In this document: positions 35,001 through 50,000 of the stretch, one piece after another
Layout: the number at the start of each line of letters is the position of its first letter
How positions within the stretch are numbered: the stretch's first letter is position 1
Source: Chelydra serpentina
Taxonomy: Eukaryota; Chordata; Testudines; Chelydridae
Direction of reading: 5' to 3'
NCBI GenBank assembly: GCA_037349315.1
Contig: JBAIAC010000024.1
Location: 34,521,501 to 34,585,500, forward strand
DNA: 64,000 nt
Position numbers and translations under genes: made by a program
Notes under the pieces: generated by a model
What the model was told of the DNA's origin: nothing
What the model saw: the letters and a program-made list of their open reading frames with translations, nothing else
Database searches by the model: none

Positions 35001-38000
35001 CTGAAAGAACTAGAGTTTTTGACAATGTGTAAAGCCTCATTTTTATCTGCATCTGACCTAGGGCTTGTCTATGCAAACGTTTAGTTCACTCCAAGCTGGG
35101 GTGAGACACTGGCTGCACTAGCCTGCTGCAGTGTAACTGTTTGTGTGCACCCTGCTGATGTGAACTAACAGTCTGCCTATGTGCTTTGATTTAGTCCTGT
35201 TTCAAAGAATACTAGATCAAAGTGCTCTAAGAAATTTTTAAGGTGCATCCCCAGGGTACACAAAGTTACACTGTAGCAGGCTAGTGAGGGCTAGAGTCAA
35301 ACCACAGCTTTCTGCAGTCTAATTGTTTGTGTCGACAATCCCTAGTGTGAAAGTTTCAGTGTTAAAGGAATATTATTAACATTTAAAATGGTTTGTTTTG
35401 TTGCACACCTCTCTCTAACAGCCTTAATAATACTGTCATGTTATTGCTTGAAGAAACAGAAATGTAAGACCAGTAGCGTAGCTAGGGGCGGAGCAGGGGG
35501 AGCGGCCGCTCCCCCTGAGCACATTTTCCAAAAGTGGCGCCTTTTTAATTTTTGAAAGGGTGGAGACTGAGTGGACGGAGGTGGAGCGACATCCCCCGCT
35601 GGCCCCACCAAGAGCCCGCTGCTGGCCTGGGTGAAAGAACCCAGGCTGGCAGCGGGCTGAGAGACCCTGGCTGGCAGGGGCCCACGGGGGGAATCCTAGA
35701 GCAGCGGCTGGCTCAGCCGCTCAGCCCGCCCCACTCTGGGATTCCCCCCGTGGGCTCCTGCCAGCAGGGGTCCCGCCACTGGCTCCACCAAGAGTCCGCT
35801 GCTGACCTGGGTTCTTTCACCCAGGCTGGCAGCAGGCTGAGAGACCCGGGCTGGCAGGAGCCCGCGGGGGGGATCCCAGAGCGGGCGGGCTGAGCAGCTC
35901 AGCCAGCCGCCACTCTAGGATTCCGCGCCCCCCCACACCCGCCCCCCACGGGCTCCTGCCAGCAGGGGTCCTGCCGCTGGCCTGGGTTCTTTCACCCAGG
36001 TCAGGTCGGGTGGCGCCTTTTTGTATGTGTTCGCTCCCCCTGGTGTTAGAACCTGGCTACGCCACTGTGTGAGACCTCCCTCTTAGCAATTAAAAACAAG
36101 TGTTTACTATTTAGTTTGAAAGAGAGAGAGAACGTTAGCACACTAGCTTAATTATACTAAAAGAAAGAATCCTTTAGGGATCAATCCTGGAAAGACCTGA
36201 GTAGTCTGGCCTCTATCCAAGAAAGCACTTTAAATACTTGAGCAGTCTCATTGAAGTCAATGGAATTACCGACATGCTTCTAGGTAAGCACGGTCTTGAG
36301 TGCTTTGCTGGACTGTGGCCAGAGTGCTCAGCACCTTGTAGGATCAAGCTTGAAGTGCAGCATTATTGTTGTGCTAACACAAATACACTTGCCCATGTTT
36401 CCTGCTTGCTTAGTACTGCTTGAAGGTGTGATTTCAATTTTTTTTAATTAGGAGTGGATTGGAATTACTATTTAGAATTTGAACATATCATCTATTCATT
36501 GTCTTGGTTTTTCATAAGGGGCCCTGATGCTGATAGCCTGGATGACCACAGGAAGTATAGGAATGATATTTGCTAGGTATTTGAAGAATGCTATCAGAAA
36601 AACTCTCCTTGGCAAAGACATTTGGTTTCAGGTATGTAAATAAACGGAACAAAAACTATCAATTGCTGTAACAGCATCCCTGGCAAAATGAAATGATACA
36701 ATGAGCAAACGAGTGAAAAGAAAAACTCTGATAAGATTGTTTTCTCTATTTCTTCTATGATTTTTCAGTGGAACTGGAGAAGCCATTTCTAAACAATAAC
36801 TGATCAAAGGGAAGTATGTGTGTACACACACTCACAAAATGCATAGGTCATGCCATTAAAATAAAATCTGGAACTTTTATATCCAGTAAATGGTTAGGAA
36901 CAATGACTATATTAACAAAAATCAGGGTTGGTAGCACTCAAAACAAAGTAGAATGATTCACTACCCTACAAAGAGACTAAATGTGTAGCAAATATTATTC
37001 ATTATGAATAGTTTGACCAGCTCTAATGTTTGAAGAGAGTATTTAAACAATGTTGAATACTACAGAACATCACAATCATATGCATGACATTTTTTTGGTT
37101 AACAACTGAAAGGAGAAAATGAGATCAATACGCTTTAGGAAATAAAAGGCCAACACAGGAAAGTTCTTGCATGATGTAAAGAGTGCCAGTTTACACCACT
37201 TGCTCTCCTCTTTTTGTAGGGTTTATTCCAGGGTAAGAAAGAGGCATGTCAATAGTGTAAGGGGGAAGAGCTGGATGACAGTGCACTTTAGCAGCTCTGT
37301 GGCTACTCTATTTTTTGCTGGGGAACCATTTTTGCACCCATATGCTCTCAGGGTCAGAGAAAGTATAACGGGTAGCTTAGAACCACCTTTGCCTCCCCTT
37401 CCTGCAGTGATGCCAAACTTGGATCTAAGAAGTTGTAAAATAATCACTGTTAATGAAAACTTTGTTTGAATTTCCACACAGTTGCTAAAGAAATTAGAAG
37501 CAACATTTGCAGGCATTTTCCACTGCATGCATCCGAAGAAGTGGGTATTCACCCACGAAAGCTTATGTTCCAATACGTCTGTTAGTCTATAAGGTGCCAC
37601 AGAACTCTCTGTTGCTTCTACAGATCCAGACTAACACGGCTACCCCTCTGATAAAGAAATTAGAGTGTCATCTTAGACACCACGTGACTTGTAATGCCTC
37701 ATCACAACCATGGAAGTTAAGAACAAGCTCTGAATGTATTGCCTTAATGTGGTGGTTTGACCACAGTTATTAGCTGAATTGTTATAAGTTCTTTTGTATT
37801 TCATGTGTCTAAGTTATAGCTATTCACAACTGTTCAATGGAGAGTATTGCTATCAAAAGATTGTCACGCAGTTCTATGGGAAGTCTCATTGAAAGTATCC
37901 TCCTTGGTGCAATAGACCTCTGTGTAGTAAAATTACTACACAGTGACTGTGCTGCCCGGAGTGTTAAGAGTGATGCACTTACTTGACATGATTCACAAGA

Positions 38001-41000
38001 AGCTGTTATCCTGGAGGATCTCTTAATACCAGGGGTGTTGGTCAAATTTTTGACCATTGAATGTATTTATTTGATGTTTATGGTAGATTCAGATTCTTGA
38101 GAATGGAAGCGTTGGTTAAAAAAATAAGTTCATAACCTGGGATTTTTCAAAGGAGCCTATGGAAGTCCCAGCCCAAGTCCATGTGGTTGAGAAGATAGCC
38201 TTCCCAATGCAGAACAATGTAGTGCTGTTCTAGTCAGCCTGAAATGGCAGCTAAGACAGGCATGAACTGCCTTATTTATTTAACTTATGTTGATTCTGAA
38301 GCTTAATAATGGCACTTAAGGGCCATATTTTTCAAATGTAGCCATGCCATCTCATGCCTGATTTGCACATGTAGTTACCATGATTGTCATAGAAATTGAG
38401 CGATTGCACACCCAAGTGGTCAGTTGTCATCAGTCAGAGATCTGCCGTGAGTCAAGGCCAATATATCACCCTAAATTTGTAGGCTCTTGCTGTGGAGCAC
38501 AGTTAAACATAATTCAGCCTTCTTTGTATAATGAATTTGACTCTCCCGTTCTACATGATATTACTGTGTATTGGAGTCAAATTTTTCCCTTTTTTGGAAA
38601 ATGGTTCAGACAGAAATATGCTTATTTTCGGGCAGTTGACATAGCAGTCAAAAAGTGTTTCTCTGGTTAGAAAACCATACACATCTTGAAACCATAAAGG
38701 TGCCCAGTGCATTGCTTGGGGTATGTATGTATGACATGGTCTGAACAGGGAGATGAAGATGATAATTTGAGCATTGTATAGCATCATTAGCTATGTTTTT
38801 TACTGAGTAGACTGAATTGCCTCAGAACCTGATATGCAAACCAAGGATGTTGTTGTTACATAGTGCTACCAGCAGATGGAGACAGAGAATATATAAAATT
38901 TACAAAGAGTGCCATAGCAGCTGAATTGTACCCCATTCCTCCCTGTCTCCCAGCAGCTGGGGATCATCTTCTCACCAGCTGGACTAAGCTGTTTGGTTTC
39001 TCACACTACAGTTTTCAGTTTCACAGAGCTCACTTAAAGCAAAATGTTCTAATTTGGGACTAGATTGTACAACCCTTACTCACCCAGGAAAGCACCAACC
39101 CAGATGGTCCCAGTGACTTCGGCATGAGGGTGTACAATCAGTGGAGCCGCCCTTCCTACCTAAAGTTAGACATCTTGGGGCAGTTCTTCAGCTGGTGAAA
39201 ATTATCAGAGCTCCACTGAAATCAAAGGGGTTGCAACAATTTACACCAGCTGTGAATGTACCGCTTAATTACTGACCCAATTTTCAGAGGTTCAGAATTG
39301 ATCTTCCACAACTCCCATTGATCTGAAAATGTTGACCTTAGTTTTGAATGTAACATACTTCACGGCATAGCATTTTATTTTCTCTTTTCCCCTTTTCTGG
39401 TAATGGAAGTCTCCATAGAAAGTGGGCTGACCATTTTGGGTATCTTTACTTCCTCCTCAGAGGCAAAATTCTCTCCTTTTGCTTAATGTAGATTTCTGAA
39501 ATTATTAATTAACTAAATGTAAGCCCTTGGTTTGCTAAGAAGTATGTTAGTTACAGCTATTTTGATAGTTTGGGATAGGCTGGTGAACCCAAGAATTCCC
39601 TTTCTGCTACTTAATCGTGTGACCTGCTGTATGGTAGAGTTTTCTAGAAATTCAAATATTGTCAATAAAAGGAGTTAATTCATTAACCTACAGATAGACA
39701 TTTTGAAAACTGTATATAAAGAAGCTAGTTGTCAAACACTAACCAATACACTGTTTTCTAGTAGTGCCATTAAAAATGAAAGAAATTCTATATTCAGACA
39801 AGTCACACAGATATGTGATGCTGCATGAATCAATAGATAATCAAAGGCAAAAGTAGAATAATATTTTTCACCATTTTAAGTGAACCTTAACCAACTTTGT
39901 CTCTAACCATACATATTACGGTTAATAGGTTTACATCTTACAAATTTCCAGTATCAACAAACTGCACTTTTTCAGTTGTATACTAACATAAAAATTCTTC
40001 AACTTGTACTATTGCAACAAAACAATGAACACATTAATATATACTATGGATGAGTTTAATAACCTGTAATCTGTTTTTACTTAGATTCATTTGTCTCTGA
40101 TGGTGATAACTGTAGCAGAAACAATAACTGCTTTCGTACTGGCCTTTGTAGCAGCAATGGGATGGGCTAGTGTAAGTTTTACCCAGGTTCTCCCCACCAA
40201 TTTTCTTGGTTAACATGTTATAGAAAACATTTCCTTCTCATTTTGGTGCCTTCAAATGTAAATATAGAACTGTGTTTCACCAAAGACCTTCCAGTGTATA
40301 ACCCACTGCTGTTAGATTGTTATGCCCTTTTGCTAGTTTAAGAAAATTGTTCATATGCAATATAATCTCTCGTCATGTCATTCATATTCTAGACACAACA
40401 CATCCTGCATTTTGGCCATGGGTTAGACTAGATGACCCTTGTGGTACCTTCTAACCCTATGATTCTATGATCCCCTTTATTTATTTCTTGCCATTATGAT
40501 GTACTGAGTAGCTGATGAAGTAATTTTTCTACCTGTTCTTTCTTCAACATTTCACCTCTTATCTCTCCTTGTTTGTTTCACATCTCAGCTATATACATGC
40601 CTTATTTCCCTATCATGGAAAGCTGCTTACCTTATTCTTGTCAGAGATCAGCCTGAATCAGAGGCCTAGAGCCAAACCCTCTGAATCCCTGAAACTCTTG
40701 GAAAGTTTGTGTCCAAACGTCACATCTATGACGGCGCTATCTACGTAATTACCTTGAATCAGAACTTCTCACAACCTTGGGAAGCTTCAGCTCTGGAATC
40801 CAGGTTGTGTAATTCATGTTGCAATTACAGGTCCTGATCCTGCAAAGGGATTACATCACTCCTTACTCCTGAGCAGAGTGCCACTGATGGCAATGGGACT
40901 GCTGTGGGAGTACGGGTGTGAACATGCAGAGCACTTTACAGGATCAGGGCCATATAGCTACTTACCTAGCTCCCTGTCTGTAATGTTTTTCTTATCTCGT

Positions 41001-44000
41001 CATGTAACATACTGTAACACATCACCCTATTTTTACTTTTTCCTATCAAAACACAGTTTTCCTTTAACAAAAAAATGCTGCTCAGCATAACCAGTATTAC
41101 CTAAAGTTTGGAGGGAAAGGGTTTGGTTAAGAGGTTCTGATTGTTATTCTGAATATTATTGTTCTTACTTACATTATCAGTCTGCTTTGTTTTCCCATCT
41201 TTGTGGGGGAGAGTGGAACTTATTTCAATACTTTACATAAAATGTGGAGCTAAAACTATAGATTTCTGCAAGGAAAAATAAATGTAAAGATACATTACTA
41301 TATACTGGCCCTTTGATGGATTTACAGTGAAATTTAAGGACCAGATTCTACTTCCAGTTGGACCAGAATAAATCTGGAGTGACTTCTTTGACTTCAGTGG
41401 AATCATCCCAGGTTTATTCTGGTATAACTGAAAGCATGATTCGGCCCTAAGCTGTCAAGAAGCATCTTTAAAAGCAGTGATTAAGAAACCAAATCCCAGA
41501 CATCAATGCTATGTGCTTTTCTCTTCCACAGGATGCAGAAGCCCATGCTGTTATCGGATGCATTGTCATGATTCTTTCTTTCTTTCAACCAATGATAGCT
41601 TTTTTTCGGCCTTCTCCTCAAAGTAAAAGGTATGTACATCTAAGTGATCCAACAGAATGGACTTTTAAACCTGGGTCATTTATCAAAAAGACTTACAAAG
41701 TTGTTATACTGTAGATCTATCAAGTTGGAGCACATATTGTATGTAGGATTTTTAAAGCCAAATCATGAGGTGATGATTTGCTGGAAGTTAGTTGGAGCAA
41801 AGAAGTGTGCAACAGCATGAGGAGACAGTCCTTTGAATCTAGCTGCTCACTTCTGGGATTTACGCAGGGCTTCTTTGCAACAAAATAGAAATAAGTGTAG
41901 TCACTATGGCTTCCACTCACTTTTAAAGGTGACCTACATACGGGTTTTGTATGCTTGGGGTTTGGGGGGTGTTTTCTGCTACTTTTTGCTATTAGAAATT
42001 CAGATCCTGTCTATGCTGAAAGACTGAATGGAGAACTAGTGGAATGGTGCTATCACAAGAGTCAGTGAGGAAAGGGGAAGGGATTTTCACTGAGACTGTT
42101 TAAAACTCTTATTGTTTGGTTTTGTGAAGACCTACAGAACTCAACAACTAATTCACTATTCCGGAGAAAGAGCAGGGCTGGCCTTACAATGAGGTGAAGT
42201 GAAGCAGCTGCCTCAGGTGCCAGACTGGGCGGGGGGGTGGGGGGCAGGGCGCCACTAGAACCCAGAGTGTAGAAAATTGTGTCTGCTGCTGGTGCATATG
42301 TATTCTCTCTGCTCTAGATGCACAGAGATGGTGGAGTGCTGTGCTGGAGGAAGGAGGGCACAAGAGACATAACAGGCAGGCAGGAGAAAAGGTGAAAGGA
42401 AATAACAGAAAGCAGCAGGAGCTGCAGGGAGAGAGAGGAGGAGCCTCTTATGTACCTCTCTAGCATCCCCAGGAGCCTGGACTGATTAACACCAGCTTCT
42501 CGGGGAGCTTCCTGTTTCCTGCTGCTTCCCTGAACCCACTTGAGGAGAACAAACAGTCAACTGAAGTAGTAGGAGCCAATTAGGCCCTTACGACGCTGAT
42601 ATCTTCCCTCACTCAGACCCTGCTACCAGCCTGCTTATTTGTCCCCTTCAATTGAGTGTTGAGAACCACTGTAGCTGGCACAGAACAGTAGTCATGAGTG
42701 AAAGAAGAAAACACCCCTCTGGGGCAGCATTCAGAAAAAGAAAGAACGCAAAGGAAGCTTTTCTATCTAAGCAGGAAGGAGGTCTCCTGAGATACATAGA
42801 CACAAATGTTCATGGTGAGCCTTCTCGCCCCAGTGAGGATGTGAGTGATGAGGAGATGGCTGATCTTCCAGTTAGTCAGAGTGCAGGTGACCTGGCAGCT
42901 ACTGCAGCATCCATATCTCCATCTCAAATGGATGTAACCATGCACATTCCTGGAGAAAAGTATAGATCAGAGAAGAGTGTGGTGGAGGCGCAAGAAACAG
43001 CTGCTGCTGAGTTTAGTTCCTTAAGTCTAGATGATCCAGGACTGTGGACCCACTTGAGCAGTAGCCTGAGGGACTTCCTTGTACTGCATGAGCCACAGCA
43101 AGTGAAAAACTTCGTGTTTCCCAAAGACAATGAAAATAGAAGTTTCCATCCAACACATTACTGGCGTGAAATCCCCACTGGTGACAAAGTGAAGAGGCCA
43201 TGGCTTATGTACTCAAAAACCCAGAATGCTGTATACTGTTTTTGTTGCAAACTCTTCCAGTCTAATGTTCCAGCCACATTGGGTTCCACAGGAACAAAGG
43301 ATTGGAAAAATCTGGCTAGAAATCTGGCATGCCATGAGAAGGCAGAAAATCATCAGAGAGCATTCCATAGAGGGAAAGATCTTGACATGAGACTAAGGTT
43401 AAAGGCCACCATAGATTATCAGCATCAAGAGAAGATTGCATCAGAGTCTCTTTACTGGCAAAATGTTCTGAAAAGGCTCATTGCCATTGTGAGAATGCTT
43501 ACTACCCAAAACCTAGCACTGCGTGGCACTTCAGATCAGGCTGCATATGCCAAACAATGGAAACTTCCTTAAAATTGTGGCGCTGATGGCTGAGTTTGAT
43601 GCTGTACTCTGGGAGCATTTAAGAAGAGTCACCACCCAATAAATGTGCACACACCAGTACCTGGAAAAATAATTCAACAAAAGTCAAACAGAAGATTGTG
43701 GCAGATCTGAAGTCAGCAAGATATTACTCTGTTATTCTGGACTGCGCATATGACATCAGCCATCCGGAATAAATGACTTTAATGGTGCATTTTGTAACAA
43801 CAACAGAACCCAGTGAAAATGTCCCTGCAATGGTGACTGTCAGAGAGCATTTTCTAGAATTTATTAACATTGATGATACTACAGGAGCTGGTATGACAAA
43901 TGTGCTTCTTAAAAAGCTGAAAGATATGGGAATTGCAATAGCTGACATGAGAGGTCAGGGCTACAATAATGGTGCCAACATGAGAGGAAAGAACAAAGGA

Positions 44001-47000
44001 GTGCAGACACAGATCCGAGAGTTAAACCCTCGAGCTTTTTTTGTCCTATGAAGTTCTCATTCATTGAACTTGGTGGTCAGTAATGGAGCATCAGCTTCTA
44101 GTGAGGCTGCTGAATTTTTTAATGTAATTCAAAGCATCTATGTATTTTTTCTCTCCATCAACTCATCGATGGCAAATTTTGAAGCAACATCTGGAAACAT
44201 CCTCTCTGACACTGAAACCACTGAGTGCCACATGATGGGAAAGACAAGTGGAGGTGATAAAGCCTATCAAACACCAAATTGGGAAGATAGATGATGCCAT
44301 AGTTGCCAGTATGGAGGATAATGCTATGATAGGAACTGTTCGTGGGAGAACAGTGGCAGAGGGAAATGGAATCACCAGAAACATACATAACTTCACAGTT
44401 CTGTGTGGCTTAGTGTTGTGGCATGATATACTGTTTGAAATAAATGTTGTAAGCAAAAGACTCCAAGGTGTTGACCTAGATATATCTGGAGCAATGGAAC
44501 AACTGGACAAAGTCATACCTACAGTCTTACCGGTCAACTGAGGGATTTCAAAACGTTCTGAAGAGTGCACAGAAGTTGGCAGAGGAACTTCACACTGAAG
44601 CTATTTTCCCACCCATTCAAGAATACAAGAGTCACCGAAGAAGACGACATTTTGATTACGAGGCACGGGATAATCCCATAAGAGACCTCAAACAACAATT
44701 TAAAGTTGAATTCTTTAACCAGGTGCTAGATTGTGCAATACAGTCAGTTGAAGAACTTTTCATGCAGCTCAAGGAACACAGCAGTATATTTGGGATGTTG
44801 TATGATATTCCAAAAGTCCTCACTATAACTGAAGAAGACCTACATCAGCAATGCAGGGCACTAGAAACAGTGTTGACACATGATGACATGCGCAGTATTA
44901 ATGTGAGTGATTTAGGTGATGAACTGAAAGTCCTTTCAAGATACATTTCAGCAGGATCAACTCCAAAGGCTGTTCTGGAATATATGTGCACAAAGAAGAT
45001 GACCACCCTCTTTCCAAATGCTTTTGTTGCTCTGCGCAAAGGTCTAACACTTCCTGTAACAGTTGCCAGTGGAAAATGCAGCTTCTCCAAGCTGAAGTTA
45101 ATAAAAACACATCTATGCTCCACAATGACACAGGAGAAACTGGCCGGCCTTGCAACCATCTCAATAGAGCATGAGCTGGCCCAGACTGTGGACCTTCAGG
45201 AAGCAGAAGCAGTTCAAATCTTTGCAACCAAAAAGGCACAGAAAGCACCACTTTGATTATTCAAACAGATAAAAATGCCAGTGTTTACTATGTAGACAAG
45301 AAAAGTTACATTTGCTGTTCAGGCATTTGAAAGTTAAGTGTTACTTAACATTTTTGAACAAGGCATTTTAAGTTGTTAGTTCTCCTTTATTGGGGTAGGT
45401 AGCAAAGCAGTACCATGGGAGGAGTAGAACAGGAAGAAGGCAAAATTGAGACCTTTCAAAGTTTTGGCCCCAGCAAGCGGGTATGGGGGCATCATTTGAG
45501 CTCCCCGCCTCAGGTGCCAAAATGTTGTGGGCCGGCCCTGAGAAAGAGAGACTTGTTAAAGATGCAACAACCCAACCCTTTCCATATACAGCCCAGAGGT
45601 CCTCCAGCAAACTAGGGGGGCAAGCTAGATTTAACGCATGGTAAACAAACAAAATAATCCTAAAAGCCAAGCAGCAGAAACAAATACTACGTCTTACCAG
45701 TCTTCTTTCTATATTAAAAAGAAGGGAAAGAAAACCAGTCCAATTAAAAATATCCTCTCCTGCTCCACCCATGGTCTGTGTGGTGGCAATAAGATACTTC
45801 CCCCGATTTTAGGATGATCTTCCTCTCCGCCACACTGTCTGGTGAGTGTGGCTTGTCCCATTCTGTGTACCTTTCTGCTCCTCAATGCCTGCTTGCTTAT
45901 CAATATCGGAAGGCCCGCCCTGCCCCTGCCCCCAGTGTGGCCAGAGTCTCAATATAAGCAGCGGATTAAGGTGGGTCTGACTCTCCCTTATCCTTCTACA
46001 TGACCAGGTAAGTGCTATGGCAACATAACCCCTAAACCCAGATTGCTACTACAGTGGCCTCTCCCTAGAACAAGTGACATACTTCAACAAGCTGGTGCAC
46101 GTGATCTGCCCATGGCCACCTTCAGACAAATCCAACCCATGCAGAATTAACAAGCTATTGCATGACTGATGATTTCTTCTAGATGTTAGGAAAGCAGCTT
46201 ACCCAAGATTTTGAAGTCACTGTTTTAAGCAATGCTAATGGATGGTAGCTGAAGTAGTCATCGGTGTACCTACCTTTGGATACAAGATCATATTAGTTTT
46301 CATTTAGACCAAAGAGCTCTGTGAGCCTTCTCAGTTTTGGGATCTGCAACAACTTATTTGTTATCCATAAAAGATTTTAACTCAAGTGTATTGATTGGTT
46401 CATTCACTTCAAACCACAAGTTGGAATGATAGCTCAGATTCGTCAGGTCTTGCATTTTCATTTACAAAAAATTGACATCTCACTTCATTGCATTAGGTCT
46501 TTTCAGTAGCGTAGCCGGGGGGGAGCAGGGGGAGCTGCCGCTCCCCCACTGAGCAGAAGCGGCCCCTTTTTTGTGCTCCGACGCTTTTTGCTCCTGCACT
46601 GCAGCCAGAGCGGAGCATTTTTCTTTTGTTCCCGGCGCCTTTTTTGCTCCCGACGCTTTTTGCTCCCGGAGCCTTTTTTTAGCTCCATTCCCCCTGTGCT
46701 CTAAACCTGGCTACGCCACTGGGTCTTTTCCAGTCCACTCTTGCTAATACATGTTTCTACTACAGATAGTCAGAACCAAAACTCCCTATTCAGACACCCT
46801 TGAAATTTGGGGAGTGTTAATTTTTTTTCATCCACTTGAGAAAACAATGACTCTTGGAAGTTTTAGGGTTACAATAAGTAATATGTGATGGATTTATCAG
46901 ATCCTGGACATTCTCTACCAGTACCAACCAGATAAGAACTATAATTTGAAATCAGATTGTAAAGGCAAGTGGGCAATCTTTGGGAGGTAAAGCGAAAGAG

Positions 47001-50000
47001 TGTGATGTGTCTTGGAGGATTAGGAGGGCAGCAGGAGGAAACTGCAAAAAGTGGGAGACGGTGAGAGGATCTTGAAAAGACTACTTCTTGTGTACAGCAT
47101 AACAAGCATTCAGTAACAGACTGCAAAAACAATTTTTTTAAATAAGTGCCTTTTGCAGTTCTCTACAGGGAAATTCCAGTTCTCTACAGGGAATGTGAGC
47201 CATCTGCCATTTCTTTCCTGCCATTCAGTTGAAAAATGATCTAAAAACATCTAACACCTTTAAGAATCTACAGTATTTCCCTGGGAGCTTTATTATCTCT
47301 TAACAGTTTTGAAAAACTAGTCTGGCATATTATTCACTGTACTGTCTGTGTTTTTCATTGTGAAGTAAAATTTTACTACGTCACACTGCTGTCACATAAA
47401 AGAACAATAATATTTAACACATCATTTCTATTGTACCAACAGGAGATTTATTTTTAACTGGTTTCATGCTGTAAATGCTTTAGTCATAAAGGTCCTGGCT
47501 GGTGAGTTGTTGTTTTAATATTTAAATAATGTGCTTATAACTACTACAGATTCCCCTTTGGCGTACCCATATATTCAGAGTAGAACTATTGAACTGAGTT
47601 TACAATTCCATTTTTAATATTATTCATCTTATTGATCAATTTTTCAGAGGAGGCAGGTCTGGGAGTCGGGATAAGAACTGGTTGAAAAAATTTCATCAAA
47701 ACTGTGTTTGACAGAAAATTGTTTTTTTGATTCAACTACTTTTTTGTGAAAAGTATCTGCTTCCTACAGAAAATTTTTCATTCAAAAACTTTGAAAGTTT
47801 TCAGTTGTCAGTTTTGGCTAAAATACGAAATAATTCAATTGAGAAATGCTACCGCAGTTCTCATCAGAATTGTAGTTCAGTTACCTCATGTGCCCATTTT
47901 CCTCTTTCAGCCAAGCTCCCAAACTTGACTACATCTCCCATGGTACACCACAGACATGGGACTCCACTGATACATCAAGACGAGAGATTTTGGTGCATCA
48001 TGGGAGATGCAGTCTGACCAAAGAATCCTGTCTGGAGAGGAGAATGGGGACATGGCAAACTTAAATTACAACTTCAATGAGGTGTGCATTTCCAAATTCA
48101 ACTGTTGTGGTTTTCAGCCAGTTTTCAGTTTTTCACCAGTGGGTCAAAACTATTAGTGGAAAATTTCAACAAAAACAATTTTTTCATTTACATTGACATT
48201 TTCCACAGGAGGGGGGGAAAATGTCCATTTGTCAGGATTCCTGCGTTCTATTCCCAGCTCTCCCACCAATTTGCTGTGTTACCTTGAGCAAGTGTCTTAA
48301 TTTCTTTGTTCTCAGTTGCCCCATTGCAAATTGCTTAAAATTTTACGAAGAGCCTGATTCAGAGTCCACTGAGGTCAATTGAAAGACAATGGGTGCTGTA
48401 TCAAGCCCTTACTTAACAAGTATTTAAACTTAATTAGCATTTAAAGGTCTTCCGATGTAAAGTGCAATAACAGTGAAAAATATGATGATGATGATTATAA
48501 TTATGACTTATAATTAATGTGGGTTCTTGTGTCATCTAAAGTTAATTCTTAGCATTCTCTATTTTATTTGCCTTAATTATATTTTGAACGTACAGGTAAC
48601 AATGAACTGATTCAACTTGAGTCATGAATTTTTAAGGACAAAAAACACAGCAAAAGTAAAGAAACGAACACCTTAAACGTTTTTAGAACATTGATTGAAT
48701 TTGTGTTTTAACAAATATTGCATTGGCATGAATCTGGAGGATATGGATGCTTTTAAATATGGAAGTGGTTACTTTTCTAACAATAACCAGTACACGTCAT
48801 CCTCACTGGGCCATTACAGGGAGTCAGGAATGGTAGGGAGTGCCATGAACTGGAGATAGAAGAGTCATTATTATCTGTGTGTGACAGGGGGGCCTCTGGG
48901 CATGTCTGACATGCTGAATAAGCACCCATCCTTCTCCCCATGCCCTGGCTCCACATGCTGCACCCAGAGCATTTAGGGGGCTTGAGCATAACTGCAAGTG
49001 CTTTAGGCATCCAAATACATGGACTAGGGTGGTGAGTGCAGGCTTGCTGAGACAGCATTTCTTTTTGGTCAGTTTCCATTTTTGTTCCTCTTCTCATTGC
49101 TCTGGTTCTGCTTCCCAAGCCACTCAGCATTTGTTTTCTGCTGGCATCAGCAATGCTGGTGGCACCGTATCCAAACTGTCAAGCCAAAAGTGCCAACTTG
49201 GCCCAGCAGACGCAGTCTAAGGGTACGTCTATACTACCCATCTGATTCGGCGGGTAGCAATCGATCTTCTGGGATCGATTTATCGCATCTCGTCTAGACG
49301 CGATAAATCAATCCCGGAAGTGCTCCCCGTCGACACCGGAACTCCAGCTCCGCGCGAAGAGTAAGCGGAGTCGACGGGGGAGCCTGCCTGCTGCGTCTGG
49401 ACCCGCGGTAAGTGCTTTTAAGTTCAAACTAAGATACTTCGACTTCAGCTACGTTATTCACGTAGCTGAAGTTGCGTATCTTAGTTCGACACCCCCCCCT
49501 CAGAGTGGACCAGCCCTAAGAGAGGAGTCGCCTCTACAGCTGATGTCCCCAGGTGAGGACTCCAGGTACTGCTGCTCCCACTGCTGGGGTTGCTACTCTT
49601 GCCTTACTAAGGAAGAAGACGGGTGGCGAGGAAGAGAACAGAATCCCCAACCCCTTTGCTGTCCGGCCCTGATTCAGGAAAGCGCTTAAGGACAAACGTA
49701 AGTTTAAGCACATGTTAAAGTTCCAATCAAGGATTTACAGTTAAGTATATATCCTGAATAGGGATAGTCTTTAGCAAGTGCTTAAGTGCTTTCCTGAATG
49801 AAGAAAAGACTCCCGTCAGCTCTTCTCTCTTTCTTCCAAGTGCAGTGCCCTGCCACTGAGACCCCACTTGTGGCTACTCAGCCCTCACCAATCTCCATAG
49901 GATCAAAGCACTGAGGTCAGGAGCTAACTATCTGCTTTCATGGCATATCATCTTGGCTGACACACAGGGAATTAAATGGGGGGTGGGGGCAGGAGTTTCG

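Noticed and set aside
43773..45256. Domesticated hAT-derived host gene
   Set aside because: The frame is broken repeatedly, perfect target duplications bound the element, and no host-type splice sites link the pieces; it is a decayed transposon.
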